A stretch of 49,230 bases of DNA from Thermosinus carboxydivorans Nor1 (GTDB lineage Bacteria; Bacillota; Negativicutes; Sporomusales; Thermosinaceae). The position numbers and the translations under genes were made by a program. Positions 16,414-23,920 of the stretch are shown piece after piece. The DNA is taken from NCBI RefSeq assembly GCF_000169155.1, contig NZ_AAWL01000017.1, positions 1 to 49,230 on the forward strand, written 5' to 3'. Under the pieces are notes generated by a model, which searched no databases, was not told the origin of the DNA, and saw only the letters and a program-made list of their open reading frames with translations. Numbering within the stretch: the first letter of the stretch is position 1; each line of letters opens with the position of its first letter.

Positions 16414-16443
16414 ATTATAAGCGGCAGCAGCAGCCGGCGTCAA
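16414..16443 (-). promoter_or_regulatory. Promoter of the ZTP riboswitch-pflBA transcript
   Basis: -35 TTGACG (16443-16438), an 18-base spacer, and -10 TATAAT (16419-16414) on the minus strand. It lies just downstream of the malate dehydrogenase stop codon, so the pfl genes have their own transcription unit. Confidence 0.85.
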
Positions 16444-16465
16444 CAGGGAAGAATTTTCGCACTTT

Positions 16466-17377
16466 TTACAGGAGCTGTTCCATTTCCTTAACATATTTTT
16501 TGATATTGGCTACCGATGCCGCCAGCTGCTCCTGCTCCGCCGCCGTCAGCGCGAGGGGCAGAACCGGACCGGCGCCGCCGCGGCCGACAATGGTAGGCAG
16601 GCTTAACGCCACCCCGTACTGCGGATTGTAGGTGCAGACCGGCAGCACGGCCCGGCTGTCGCGGACAATGGCCTCGAGAACGGCGCAAGCCGCCGTGGCT
16701 GGGGCAAAAACGGTGCCGCCTTTCAGAGCGATTACCTGACTGGACGCCTGTACAACATTTTCAATAATTGGGGCCAGTTTGGCCTGGTCGTAACCCGGCA
16801 GAGCGGTAAGGGGCACGCCGCGCACCGTAATCTGGGAAGTGAGGCACACCATCGTTTCGCCATGTTCGCCCACTACATATGCATCAATGTCCCGCGCGTC
16901 GGCGTCGAACGCAACCGCCAGGTAGGAGCGGTAGCGGGCGGTATCCAGCACCGTGCCCATACCAATAACGCGGTTTGCCGGTAAGCCAGATACCTGATAG
17001 GCCAATTGGGTCATAACATCCAGCGGATTGGTTACCATAAAAATAATGCAATTGGGACTATAATGAACAGCTTGGCGCACCAGGTCGGCAATGAGGGCGG
17101 CGTTGCGGGACAGGAGCAGCACCCGCGGCTCATCGGCTTTGCGGGGGATGCCGGCGGTAATGACAACAATGTCCGCACCGGCCGTGTCCGCCATCTCCCC
17201 ATGGCGGATCCGCGCCGGCGGCGCAAAGGCCAGGCACTGGAGCATGTCGAGAGCTTCACCGTGGGCTTTGTCCCGGGCGGCGTCAACCATCACGATTTCG
17301 TGCGCCAGCCCTTTCAGCATGGCCGTATAGCCAATCGCCGCACCCACTTTGCCGCTGCCGACAATCGCTATTTTCAT
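16466..17377 (-). CDS. mdh: Malate dehydrogenase (LDH-like MDH family)
   Basis: A 303-residue NAD-dependent dehydrogenase of the lactate/malate family. The Rossmann motif is GSGKVG near the N-terminus, followed by the acidic MVDAARDK. The specificity loop reads GIPRKADEPR with Arg at the position that selects oxaloacetate/malate (Gln in lactate dehydrogenase). The catalytic His is in GEHGE. The start is the ATG at 17377 behind AAGGAGTGGACGTC. It is preceded by a sigma-54-type promoter and, 160 bases up, the end of a sigma-54 activator gene. It would interconvert malate and oxaloacetate. Lactate dehydrogenase is the alternative but fits the loop less well. Confidence 0.88.
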   Translation of the reverse strand: MKIAIVGSGKVGAAIGYTAMLKGLAHEIVMVDAARDKAHGEALDMLQCLAFAPPARIRHGEMADTAGADIVVITAGIPRKADEPRVLLLSRNAALIADLVRQAVHYSPNCIIFMVTNPLDVMTQLAYQVSGLPANRVIGMGTVLDTARYRSYLAVAFDADARDIDAYVVGEHGETMVCLTSQITVRGVPLTALPGYDQAKLAPIIENVVQASSQVIALKGGTVFAPATAACAVLEAIVRDSRAVLPVCTYNPQYGVALSLPTIVGRGGAGPVLPLALTAAEQEQLAASVANIKKYVKEMEQLL

Positions 17378-17431
17378 GACGTCCACTCCTTTTCACCATC
17401 GCTATATTTAGTACCTTTGCCACCCTTCCTA

Positions 17432-17448
17432 TGCAAATTTCATACCAA
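17432..17448 (-). promoter_or_regulatory. Sigma-54 promoter of the malate dehydrogenase gene
   Basis: The minus strand reads TTGGTATGAAATTTGCA: a GG and a GC separated by exactly 10 bases, as the -24/-12 elements require. It starts about 70 bases upstream of the ATG, predicting a leader of roughly 45 bases. Confidence 0.8.
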
Positions 17449-17537
17449 CTTTTCAAACCACCCAACTTTCCTCTTAGTAGGCAGCATGGGCGGGCAACTC
17501 CGGTGAGAACAGCCGTAGTCCGAGTGGACAACACGAA

Positions 17538-17570
17538 AACAGCATCGTTTCATTTTGAAACGATGCTGTT
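17538..17570. promoter_or_regulatory. 33-bp near-perfect palindrome, likely activator site (and terminator of the activator gene)
   Basis: AACAGCATCGTTTCA, a TTT loop, and TGAAACGATGCTGTT form 15-bp perfect arms. It touches the stop codon of the sigma-54 activator gene and is centred about 130 bases upstream of the predicted malate dehydrogenase start site, a usual distance for an enhancer. On the minus strand it is followed by TTCGTGTTG, so it could also work as a weak terminator. Confidence 0.75.
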
Positions 17571-19456
17571 CATTTTGAAATGTCGTCCGCTATTCCCAGT
17601 TCGCGCAGTTTGCGCCATAAGGTCGACCGGCCAATGCCGAGCAAGCGGGCGGCCTGTTGTTTATTGCCGTTGGCACGGGCCAGGGCGTCCCGGATGGCGG
17701 CCGCCTCGGCCGCCTTCATCCCCGGCGCAGCCGGCCGGTCGGAAGAACGCAGGCGACGCTCGAGACATTGCCGCACCTCAGTCGCGGTAATTACCGGACC
17801 GGCCGCCAGCGCCATCAACCGGTCAACGACATTATGCAACTCGCGAACATTGCCCGGCCAGTCATAGGCAGCCAAGAGCGCCAGCCCCTCGTCGTCAATC
17901 CCCTGGACAGCACGGCGGTATTTATGGTTAAATTCGTCGATGAATTTGCGGACAAAGAGCGGGATGTCCTGCTTGCGGGCTCTGAGTGGCGGCACTTCCA
18001 GGGCCAGCACGTCGAGGCGGTAATATAAATCTTCGCGGAAGCGGCCGGCCGCGACCATCGCCCGGAGATCACGGTTGGTAGCGGCGATGACCCGGATATC
18101 GACAGGAATAACGCGGTCGTCGCCGATACGGTATATTTCATGCTCCTGCAGCACCCGCAGCAGCCTGGCCTGCAGTTCTTCCGCCATTTCACCGATTTCG
18201 TCCAGAAAAATCGTACCGCCGTGGGCTTGTTCGAAAAGCCCGACTTTGCCGCCTTTTTTCGCGCCGGTGAAGGCTCCCTCGGCATAGCCGAAGAGCTCGC
18301 TTTCCAGCACCGTCGCCGGGATGGCCGCGCAGTTGACGGCCACGAACGGGCCGTACCGGCGCGGGCTGGCCGCATGAATGGCATGGGCGAAATATTCCTT
18401 GCCGACGCCGGTTTCCCCCTGAATAAGGATCGTGGCATCGACGGCCGCAAAGCGGCGGGCCTCGTCGATAACCGCCCGCATTGCCGGCGCGGCAGTTTCC
18501 TCCAGTTCCAAAAAGGTATGGCGCGCCAGGCGGCCCCGCCGGGCCAGCTCCTGCCGCGTCCGCCGTTCGATGTCCTGGAACTGGCGCAGTTCCTGCAGCG
18601 TGGCCACCGCTCCGGCCGTTTCGCCGCCGATGGTGATCGGCAAGTAATTAATTACCAATTCGCGCCCGTCCTCCAGACGCTCGACCGACCCGGTAAGCCG
18701 CTCGCCCAGCTGGCCATGGCGGCGCAACTTGACCAGCAAAGGGTGGTTATCCGGAGCGCCGTGCGCCAGCGCGAGCAGGCGGCGGGCTTCCCGGTTAAGC
18801 GCCGTCACCGCCCCGGCGTTGTCGACGGCGATAATGCCATAATCGACCGAATTAATAATCGTCTCAATCCGGCGGGCGTTGGCCTCTTCCATTCGCTGGA
18901 TAGTGAGCATCTGCCGGGACAGCTCCAGGGCGTGGCGGATGCCCTCCGGCCCGGACCGCAGCAGGATGCCGCGCAGGCCATAGGCTTCGGCTTCGTCGAC
19001 CACTGCCTGGTTACCGATAATACAGGCCGCTCCCGCCCGAACCGCCTGATCGACCCCGGCCCGGTACTGCCGGTAGTCGTCAATGGCAATCTTCCGGGCT
19101 TTATCGGGCACGCCAAGAATTTCTTCAATTGCCGCCAGCCCGGCCAGCACTTCCTGCCGGTCGACGATAGCCACCGGCCCGCCGGCCGCCTGCGCTTCGA
19201 GCAATGCCCGCAAAAGATCGAAACCGGTAAACTTTACCTCCACCAGCGGTACCTGGGGCAGGGCAGCGGCAATCATACCGCAGGTTACGCCGCGGCTAAT
19301 CAGCACCCTCGCCCCTTCGGCCACGGCCTGCCGGGCGGCGGCCACCCCGGCGGCTAACCGGGCCTGGACAACGCTTACGGCACTGTCGCCGGCGGCCAGC
19401 TGGCGGGTAAGACTGGCCCACTCGCCATGGGTAGCGATTACGACGATGTCGGGCAT
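17570..19456 (-). CDS. Sigma-54-dependent transcriptional activator, PrpR-N/PAS type
   Basis: 628 residues: a PrpR N-terminal sensor domain (about 1-170; [24 protein letters not shown]), a PAS domain (about 195-300), an AAA+ domain (about 315-550) and a Fis-type HTH at the C-terminus ([25 protein letters not shown]). The AAA+ domain shows Walker A GETGVGKE, the sigma-54 contact loop GAFTGA, Walker [12 protein letters not shown] and the arginine-finger region FREDLYYRL. It should activate sigma-54 promoters from a distance. The palindrome after its stop and the sigma-54 promoter of the next gene make malate dehydrogenase the obvious target. Its ligand is unknown. It overlaps DUF951 by 19 bases at the end of the selD operon. 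Confidence 0.95.
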   Translation of the reverse strand: MPDIVVIATHGEWASLTRQLAAGDSAVSVVQARLAAGVAAARQAVAEGARVLISRGVTCGMIAAALPQVPLVEVKFTGFDLLRALLEAQAAGGPVAIVDRQEVLAGLAAIEEILGVPDKARKIAIDDYRQYRAGVDQAVRAGAACIIGNQAVVDEAEAYGLRGILLRSGPEGIRHALELSRQMLTIQRMEEANARRIETIINSVDYGIIAVDNAGAVTALNREARRLLALAHGAPDNHPLLVKLRRHGQLGERLTGSVERLEDGRELVINYLPITIGGETAGAVATLQELRQFQDIERRTRQELARRGRLARHTFLELEETAAPAMRAVIDEARRFAAVDATILIQGETGVGKEYFAHAIHAASPRRYGPFVAVNCAAIPATVLESELFGYAEGAFTGAKKGGKVGLFEQAHGGTIFLDEIGEMAEELQARLLRVLQEHEIYRIGDDRVIPVDIRVIAATNRDLRAMVAAGRFREDLYYRLDVLALEVPPLRARKQDIPLFVRKFIDEFNHKYRRAVQGIDDEGLALLAAYDWPGNVRELHNVVDRLMALAAGPVITATEVRQCLERRLRSSDRPAAPGMKAAEAAAIRDALARANGNKQQAARLLGIGRSTLWRKLRELGIADDISK

Positions 19457-19662
19457 GAACTTTCTCCGCCTGCCGCCGGCTGGATAATCGCTTTTACGGC
19501 TTTTTCAAATTTGGGCCGGGGCAGCATGACCTGCCGGCCGCAGCCCAGGCACTTGATGCGAAAGTCGATGCCGGTCCGCAGGACTTCCCAGCGGTCTGAG
19601 CCGCACGGATGCGCTTTTTTCATTTTCACAATATCGCCGACCTGATAACGGACAATCATCAT
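19438..19662 (-). CDS. DUF951 family protein
   Basis: A 74-residue protein with the family pattern YQVGDIVKMKKAHPCG, WEVLRTGIDFRIKCLGCGRQVMLPR and FEKAVK. The conserved cysteines (HPCG, KCLGCG) suggest metal binding, but no function is established. The ATG overlaps the mscS stop codon (ATGA), and its 3' end overlaps the sigma-54 activator start, so it is translationally embedded in the operon. Pairing with an MscS gene near the origin is common in clostridial-type genomes. Confidence 0.9.
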   Translation of the reverse strand: MMIVRYQVGDIVKMKKAHPCGSDRWEVLRTGIDFRIKCLGCGRQVMLPRPKFEKAVKAIIQPAAGGESSCPTSS

Positions 19663-20498
19663 TTTCCCCCCTGCTCTGCCAGGTCACGGATGGCAGGCGC
19701 CGCCGGCGGCGGCACCTGGGCGGCGTCAAAGAGCTCCTTGATGCGCTGCCTGAGCGCCGCTTCCACTTTCACTTGTTCGAGCGGTACCGTTTTGGCCACC
19801 AGGCGAATAACAAGGTCATAGGTGCGCAGGTCAACCACCCCTACCACTTTGGGCCCCTCAATTACCTCCGGCAGCTTGGCGGCAACCTCGGTGCAGGCCT
19901 GATTGAGCAGCGCCATCACCTGGGCGAGGTCGGCCTCATATGACACCGGCACATTAACGGCGGCTTGCATCGTCCCTCGCGTGTGATTGCTTACCCGGGA
20001 AACTTGGCCGTTGGGAATAATGTGCAGCACGCCGTTGCCGTCCCGCAGTTTCGTTACCCGGAAGCCCATCTCCTCCACCGTGCCGGCGATGTTACCAATT
20101 TCGATATAATCACCAATAGCGTACTGGTCTTCGAGAATGATAAAAAACCCGGTCATAAAGTCCCGTATCAGGCTTTGGGCGCCCACGCCGAGGGCCAAGC
20201 CCACGATACCGGCGCCGGCAATCAGCGAGGTGGTGTCAATACTGAATTCCTGCAGCACCAGAACGATGGCGATAAAGTAAAGGCTGTAGCGGGCAATGCT
20301 CTGAACCAGGCCGCTCAGCGTGCGCGCCCGCTTTTCATCCACGTTAAACGACTTGAGCCCCGCCTGGGCCAAAAAGAACCGGTCGATAACAACGCGGGCA
20401 AAGCGCACAGTTAGGCTGACGGTAAAAATGATGGCTGCAATCCGCATGACTTTGCCGCCCATTTGCAGCCAAAAGGCCGATGATAAAAAATCGCTCAC
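19659..20498 (-). CDS. MscS-family small-conductance mechanosensitive channel
   Basis: 279 residues with three membrane helices (about 17-37, 66-84 and 90-112); the third is the pore helix, rich in Gly and Ala (LIAGAGIVGLALGVGAQSLIRDF). The cytoplasmic beta domain follows (FFIILEDQYAIGDYIEIGNIAGTVEEMGFRVTKLRDGNGVLHIIPNGQV), matching the MscS core. It would open under membrane tension to release solutes during osmotic downshock. The GTG start overlaps the stop of the DUF3343 gene (GTGA), so they are translationally coupled. Confidence 0.94.
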   Translation of the reverse strand: MSDFLSSAFWLQMGGKVMRIAAIIFTVSLTVRFARVVIDRFFLAQAGLKSFNVDEKRARTLSGLVQSIARYSLYFIAIVLVLQEFSIDTTSLIAGAGIVGLALGVGAQSLIRDFMTGFFIILEDQYAIGDYIEIGNIAGTVEEMGFRVTKLRDGNGVLHIIPNGQVSRVSNHTRGTMQAAVNVPVSYEADLAQVMALLNQACTEVAAKLPEVIEGPKVVGVVDLRTYDLVIRLVAKTVPLEQVKVEAALRQRIKELFDAAQVPPPAAPAIRDLAEQGGK

Positions 20499-20794
20499 AG
20501 GCTACCTCCTGCTACCGACGACTTGTATTCGTGCAGCAGCTCATACACCCTCCGGCCGGCGTCGCGACTGAATAGCCGCGACCACCGCACCTTGGCGGCG
20601 GCCAGCGTCGCCAACACGGCCGCTTCGTCGGCGGCGGCAAACAGCAAGCACTGGCCGCAGCTTAGCGATACTTCCCGCGGCGTCGGTGCCGCCGCGGCCG
20701 CGATGCCGGCCGCGGTGAGAACTTTTTCGGCCCGGAGGGCATGGTGTACGGAATCAAAGGTGATTAACCGGTCATATTCGCTAAACGTAGTTAT
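20495..20794 (-). CDS. DUF3343 protein (putative Se/S carrier-like), start codon unclear
   Basis: The open frame codes about 99 residues: EYDRLITFDSVHHALRAEKV, then TPREVSLSCGQCLLF and VYELLHEYK. The FDSxHHALRAEK and TPRExSLSCG pattern is typical of DUF3343, a family often next to yedF and selD. No ATG, GTG or TTG lies in frame near the expected start; the frame begins with ATA just after a TGA. A GTG at 20798 (coding MNNYV) lies in another frame and would join it if one T of GTTTAGC were absent. So there is a sequencing error, a real frameshift or a rare start. It sits between yedF and mscS. Confidence 0.75.
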   Translation of the reverse strand: MTTFSEYDRLITFDSVHHALRAEKVLTAAGIAAAAAPTPREVSLSCGQCLLFAAADEAAVLATLAAAKVRWSRLFSRDAGRRVYELLHEYKSSVAGGSL

Positions 20795-20801
20795 TCACCG
20801 C

Positions 20802-21404
20802 CTACAAGGTAATTGCCCGGTGGGACGTGATTTCGTCCACTATTGTATACATATTGGTGACTTCGCCGACAGCCAGTTTTTCCTTCAGGCCGAAATAGTC
20901 GAGACAGGTGCCGCAAGCCCGCACGGTTACACCTTTCGCCGCCAACGTCCGCAGGTGGTCCAGCACCGGCGAACCTTCGACGGCGAGCCGGACGGCGCTG
21001 TTAATCAGCAGCACCGCCCGCGGCAGCGGCTCTTTCTCCGTAAGGGTAAACAGAAAAGACTTCATCAGCACATCGCCCAGCTCGCTGCTGCCATGGCCAA
21101 GTGCGGCGTTGGTCAAAAGATACACCGGGCCGCCTGCCGCGGCAGCCGCCGGGGACGGGGACGAGGCCGGTCCGGCAGCCTGAGTCCCCTGCCCTTTGGT
21201 AATCGCAAGATAATAATGGCCGTCTTTTTCTTCTACCCGGACACCGTAGCCGTTCGCCGTGGCGAACTTAATCACGTTTTCTTTGGCGACGGCGTTATCC
21301 ACAATGGTGGTAACTATCCCCTGCTCGATACTGTCAAGCGCCTTTTTGGTGGCAATTACCGGCTGGGGACAAGCCAGCCCCCGCGCATCAACACTAATCG
21401 ACAT
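20802..21404 (-). CDS. yedF: Selenium metabolism protein YedF (TusA domain + DsrE-like domain)
   Basis: 200 residues in two parts. The N-terminal SirA/TusA domain (about 1-70) has DARGLACPQPV, with the CPxP cysteine. After a Pro/Ala-rich linker, the C-terminal DsrE/F-like domain (about 95-200) has GSSELGDVLMKSF and VRACGTCLDYFGLKEKL. This TusA-DsrE fusion occurs with selD across anaerobes and is thought to handle sulfur or selenium transfer; the exact reaction is unproven. I chose the ATG at 21404, with AAGGAAG upstream; it overlaps the selD end by 11 bases. Confidence 0.93.
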   Translation of the reverse strand: MSISVDARGLACPQPVIATKKALDSIEQGIVTTIVDNAVAKENVIKFATANGYGVRVEEKDGHYYLAITKGQGTQAAGPASSPSPAAAAAGGPVYLLTNAALGHGSSELGDVLMKSFLFTLTEKEPLPRAVLLINSAVRLAVEGSPVLDHLRTLAAKGVTVRACGTCLDYFGLKEKLAVGEVTNMYTIVDEITSHRAITL

Positions 21405-22437
21405 AGATTTCGCCACTTCCTTCCTTGGTTACTTCGCCGATGATGGCCGCATGGGCCAGGCCGCGTTCGTGGAGCGCGGCCAGCAGCTCCTGGGCGGGCG
21501 CCGCCGGCAGGCTGAAGAGCAGCCCGCCTGATGTCTGCGGGTCAAAACAGAGATCGCGTATGTTTTCCGGCACTGCATCAGCAAACGTCACGGTTTTAAG
21601 ATAATCACGGTTGGCATAGGCCCCGGCCGGCACAAACCCCATCGCCGCCGCGGCCGCCGCCTCAGGCAAAAGCGGCAGGGCGGCGCTGTGGACCGTGACC
21701 TGCACCCGGCTGGCGCTGGCCAGCTCATAGAGGTGGCCGAGCAAGCCAAAACCGGTGATGTCGGTGCAGGCGTTTACCGAGTACCTTGTCGCCGCCTCCG
21801 CGGCGTAGCGGTTGAGGGCGGCCATGCTTTCCGTCGCCGCCCGTACCCCTTCGGCAAACATATCGGCCTTGGCCGCCGTGGCGAGCACCCCCGTCCCCAG
21901 CGGTTTGGTCAGGATTAAAAGATCTCCCGCTTTCGCGCCGGCATTGGTCAAAATCCGGTCAGGACGGGCAATGCCGGTAACGCTGAGACCGTATTTGGGC
22001 TCGGCATCATCGACGGTATGCCCGCCGACAATAACGGCCCCGGCCTCACGCACCTTGTCCTGACCGCCCTGGAGGATGGAAAGCAACACTTCCGGCGGCA
22101 AGGAACACGTCGGAAACGCGACAATGTTCATCGCCGTCAGCGGTCGGCCGCCCATGGCATACACATCGCTCAGGGCGTTGGCGGCGGCAATTTGGCCGAA
22201 GGTATACGGATCGTCGACAATGGGGGTGAAAAAGTCAATGGTTTGAATAAGGGCAATATCGTCGCTTAATTTATAGACACCGGCGTCATCAGCCGTATCG
22301 ACGCCGACAAGTAGCCGCGGGTCATCCGGCGGCGACAGTTGACGCAGAACCTGCGCCAGGGCTCCCGGCCCGATTTTGGCCGCTCAGCCGCCGCTTTTGG
22401 TATAATGGGTGAGCATTATGCGGTCGGCTTTTGCCAT
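21394..22437 (-). CDS. selD: Selenide, water dikinase, a selenoprotein with in-frame UGA (Sec)
   Basis: It makes selenophosphate from selenide and ATP. An uninterrupted search sees only 256 residues, but translation from the ATG at 22437 (behind AAAGGATG) gives MAKADRIMLTHYTKSGG-TGA-AAKIGPGALAQ. The TGA at 22386-22384 thus lies exactly at the catalytic Cys/Sec position of SelD, followed by the conserved Lys. Full length is 347 residues, normal for SelD. Further motifs are QTIDFFTPIVDDPYTFGQIAAANALSDVYAMGG, GGHTVDD and the C-terminal DPQTSGGLL. selA and selB in the same window supply the decoding machinery. It is the first gene of the selD-yedF-DUF3343-mscS-DUF951-activator operon. Confidence 0.96.
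22356..22379 (-). promoter_or_regulatory. Candidate SECIS hairpin of selD
   Basis: About 12 bases after the UGA the mRNA can form GGGC-CGGGA-GCCC, with possible CCA/TGG extension. Position and the GG in the loop suit a bacterial SECIS element, but such elements are too variable to be sure by eye. Confidence 0.5.
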
Positions 22438-22484
22438 AAGCAATCATCCTTTCGCGTGAAATGAAAACCAATTTTACCAATTTT

Positions 22485-22540
22485 CCACTTTCCACTTTCT
22501 ACTTTCTACTTTCCACTTTCTACTTTCCGATTGCCACTTT
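22485..22540. repeat. Heptanucleotide tandem repeat (CCACTTT/CTACTTT)
   Basis: Eight consecutive heptamers, seven of them CCACTTT or CTACTTT and one diverged, in the divergent intergenic region between selD and the unknown gene at 22686. The rest of 22441-22649 is AT-rich, with no gene seen. Confidence 0.85.
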
Positions 22541-22685
22541 CCAGGGTAGATATATAAATATAACTATGCTTTCTTATATATTTTATTTATACTTCGCCCG
22601 GTAAAATCCTTTTTGCTACGTTTCGCCAAACCGGCAAGTTACGCATATAATGATACAGCATTATACGGCAAGCGAGGCGAAGAAG

Positions 22686-23393
22686 ATGAGCAGCGCCAGC
22701 CAAACCCCCCCATCGTCGATTATTGATTTAATTTTAGCGGACGTCAATGCTATTGTTCCCAATTTTAATTCGCTTGTTAGCTCCTACCGGCTGCTGGTCG
22801 GCGCCGCCGAGGAAATCCGCCGCACGAGCGGCGTCTGCCCCGATGTTTTCGAACGGGCCGTCCGGCGCTATGACAATACCGGCACCCTGATTGACATTCT
22901 GATTGAACTCTTATGCTGTAAAATTGCCTTTAGCGCTCAGTTCCTTACCGTCTCGTGCGCGCCGGTCGACCTTTTCCGCCTGCTCGCCACACGCGATTCC
23001 GCCACCGCTACGCCCCACTGCACGGCAGAACAGGTCGTCATTTTGGAAGCGGTGCGCCGGGTGTTACAGCAATATTGCCAGGACGGACCTTGCCTGCCTT
23101 ATAATCCGGTTGTTTATCCCACCCCCACGCCGAAGCCATCGGCATCAAAGCCGCCGGCGGCAGCGCCGCCAAACAGCGATATTGCCGAGGTAGTATTTAC
23201 TGAAGAGATTGCCGGCGGCACCATCAAAGAACAGCAGCTCTCGCCGCGTGAGCCGGCGCCGGCTGCGAAAGCCGCTCCCCACCAAACGCAGCCGGCAGCT
23301 AACACCGTGCCTGATCCCGAGCCGACGAAAAGCCGCCTGCGCCCCCGCCATTTGCTCAACTTGCATTCTGGCGACAAGCCGAAAAAGCGGTAA
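22686..23393 (+). CDS. Unknown protein with disordered Pro/Ala-rich C-terminal half
   Basis: 235 residues from the ATG at 22686 (GAGGCGAAG upstream); an earlier ATG at 22650 would add 12. Residues 1-130 look folded and helical, with several Cys (GVCPDVFERA, LCCKIAF, SCAPVD, QYCQDGPCLPY). The remainder is low-complexity Pro/Ala/Lys (PTPTPKPSASKPPAAAPP) with a basic end (RLRPRHLLNLHSGDKPKKR). No signal peptide or membrane segment. I do not recognise a family. The next small gene follows after 39 bases on the same strand. Confidence 0.65.
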   Translation: MSSASQTPPSSIIDLILADVNAIVPNFNSLVSSYRLLVGAAEEIRRTSGVCPDVFERAVRRYDNTGTLIDILIELLCCKIAFSAQFLTVSCAPVDLFRLLATRDSATATPHCTAEQVVILEAVRRVLQQYCQDGPCLPYNPVVYPTPTPKPSASKPPAAAPPNSDIAEVVFTEEIAGGTIKEQQLSPREPAPAAKAAPHQTQPAANTVPDPEPTKSRLRPRHLLNLHSGDKPKKR

Positions 23394-23432
23394 CGCCGCT
23401 TCATAAAAGCTGCTGCGAAAAGGAGAAAACCG

Positions 23433-23654
23433 ATGGCCCTTCCAGCCGACATTCACGATATCGTGGAAGTTTTTTTGATCCAAAACCTGGCGGCGCTTGG
23501 CTCGCCCGCCGCCGGTCTTATCTTCCCGGCTAACCCGCTTTTAATCCAAACCGCGGTCATTAACAGTTTTGACCGCTATGCCCTCCCGTCCGATTACCAA
23601 GAGATTTTGGACATCATCGTCCTGTACCGCCTAAGAGGGTTAGTCCTAACTTAG
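23433..23654 (+). CDS. Small unknown protein
   Basis: 73 residues behind a good ribosome site (AAAAGGAGAAAACCG then ATG). The sequence is hydrophobic-amphipathic (DIHDIVEVFLIQNLAALGSPAAGLIFPANPLLIQTAVINSF) without a clear membrane helix; it contains no Cys. It probably shares a transcript with the preceding unknown gene. I recognise no family. Confidence 0.65.
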   Translation: MALPADIHDIVEVFLIQNLAALGSPAAGLIFPANPLLIQTAVINSFDRYALPSDYQEILDIIVLYRLRGLVLT

Positions 23655-23738
23655 CCAATTAACCGGACAAACGCTCAGCAATGTGCTATTATAAATATAA
23701 GGACTAAAACGGCTAAATACATAAGAAGCGGGTGAAAT

Positions 23739-23826
23739 ATGGAAGAGCTGCTAAAACAGCAATTAGTTGACCGCCCGTTCTATTCGGCATGAAGCCGAAA
23801 TTGAGCATTTGAAGCTGGCAAAATAA
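23739..23826 (+). pseudogene. Possible small gene broken by a frameshift
   Basis: An ATG at 23739 begins MEELLKQQLVDRPFYSA and stops at 23792. In another frame the DNA continues RSIRHEAEIEHLKLAK and stops at 23826, right before a strong terminator. Read together they resemble a single charged peptide of about 30 residues. The upstream GGGTGAAAT is a weak ribosome site. It could equally be a leader or chance. Confidence 0.3.
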
Positions 23827-23833
23827 CCACGGC

Positions 23834-23879
23834 AAAACCCCCTGGGTAGACCACCGCTAATCTCCCCAGGGGGTTTTTG
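23834..23879 (+). terminator. Bidirectional terminator
   Basis: AAAACCCCCTGGG pairs with CCCAGGGGGTTTTT. The stem is flanked by A-runs and T-runs, so it can end transcripts arriving from both sides: the unknown plus-strand genes and the minus-strand cation transporter gene. Confidence 0.88.
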
Positions 23880-23920
23880 CTGTATAAACGCAATTTGGCT
23901 TATGACCAGGCCCGCCGCAG

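Noticed and set aside
16466-17377. L-lactate dehydrogenase
   Set aside because: The substrate loop has Arg (GIPRK) where lactate dehydrogenases have Gln.
21394-22164. selD as a 256-residue gene starting at the internal ATG
   Set aside because: It would lack the ATP-binding N-terminus and the catalytic Sec/Cys. The full frame through the UGA fits the family exactly.
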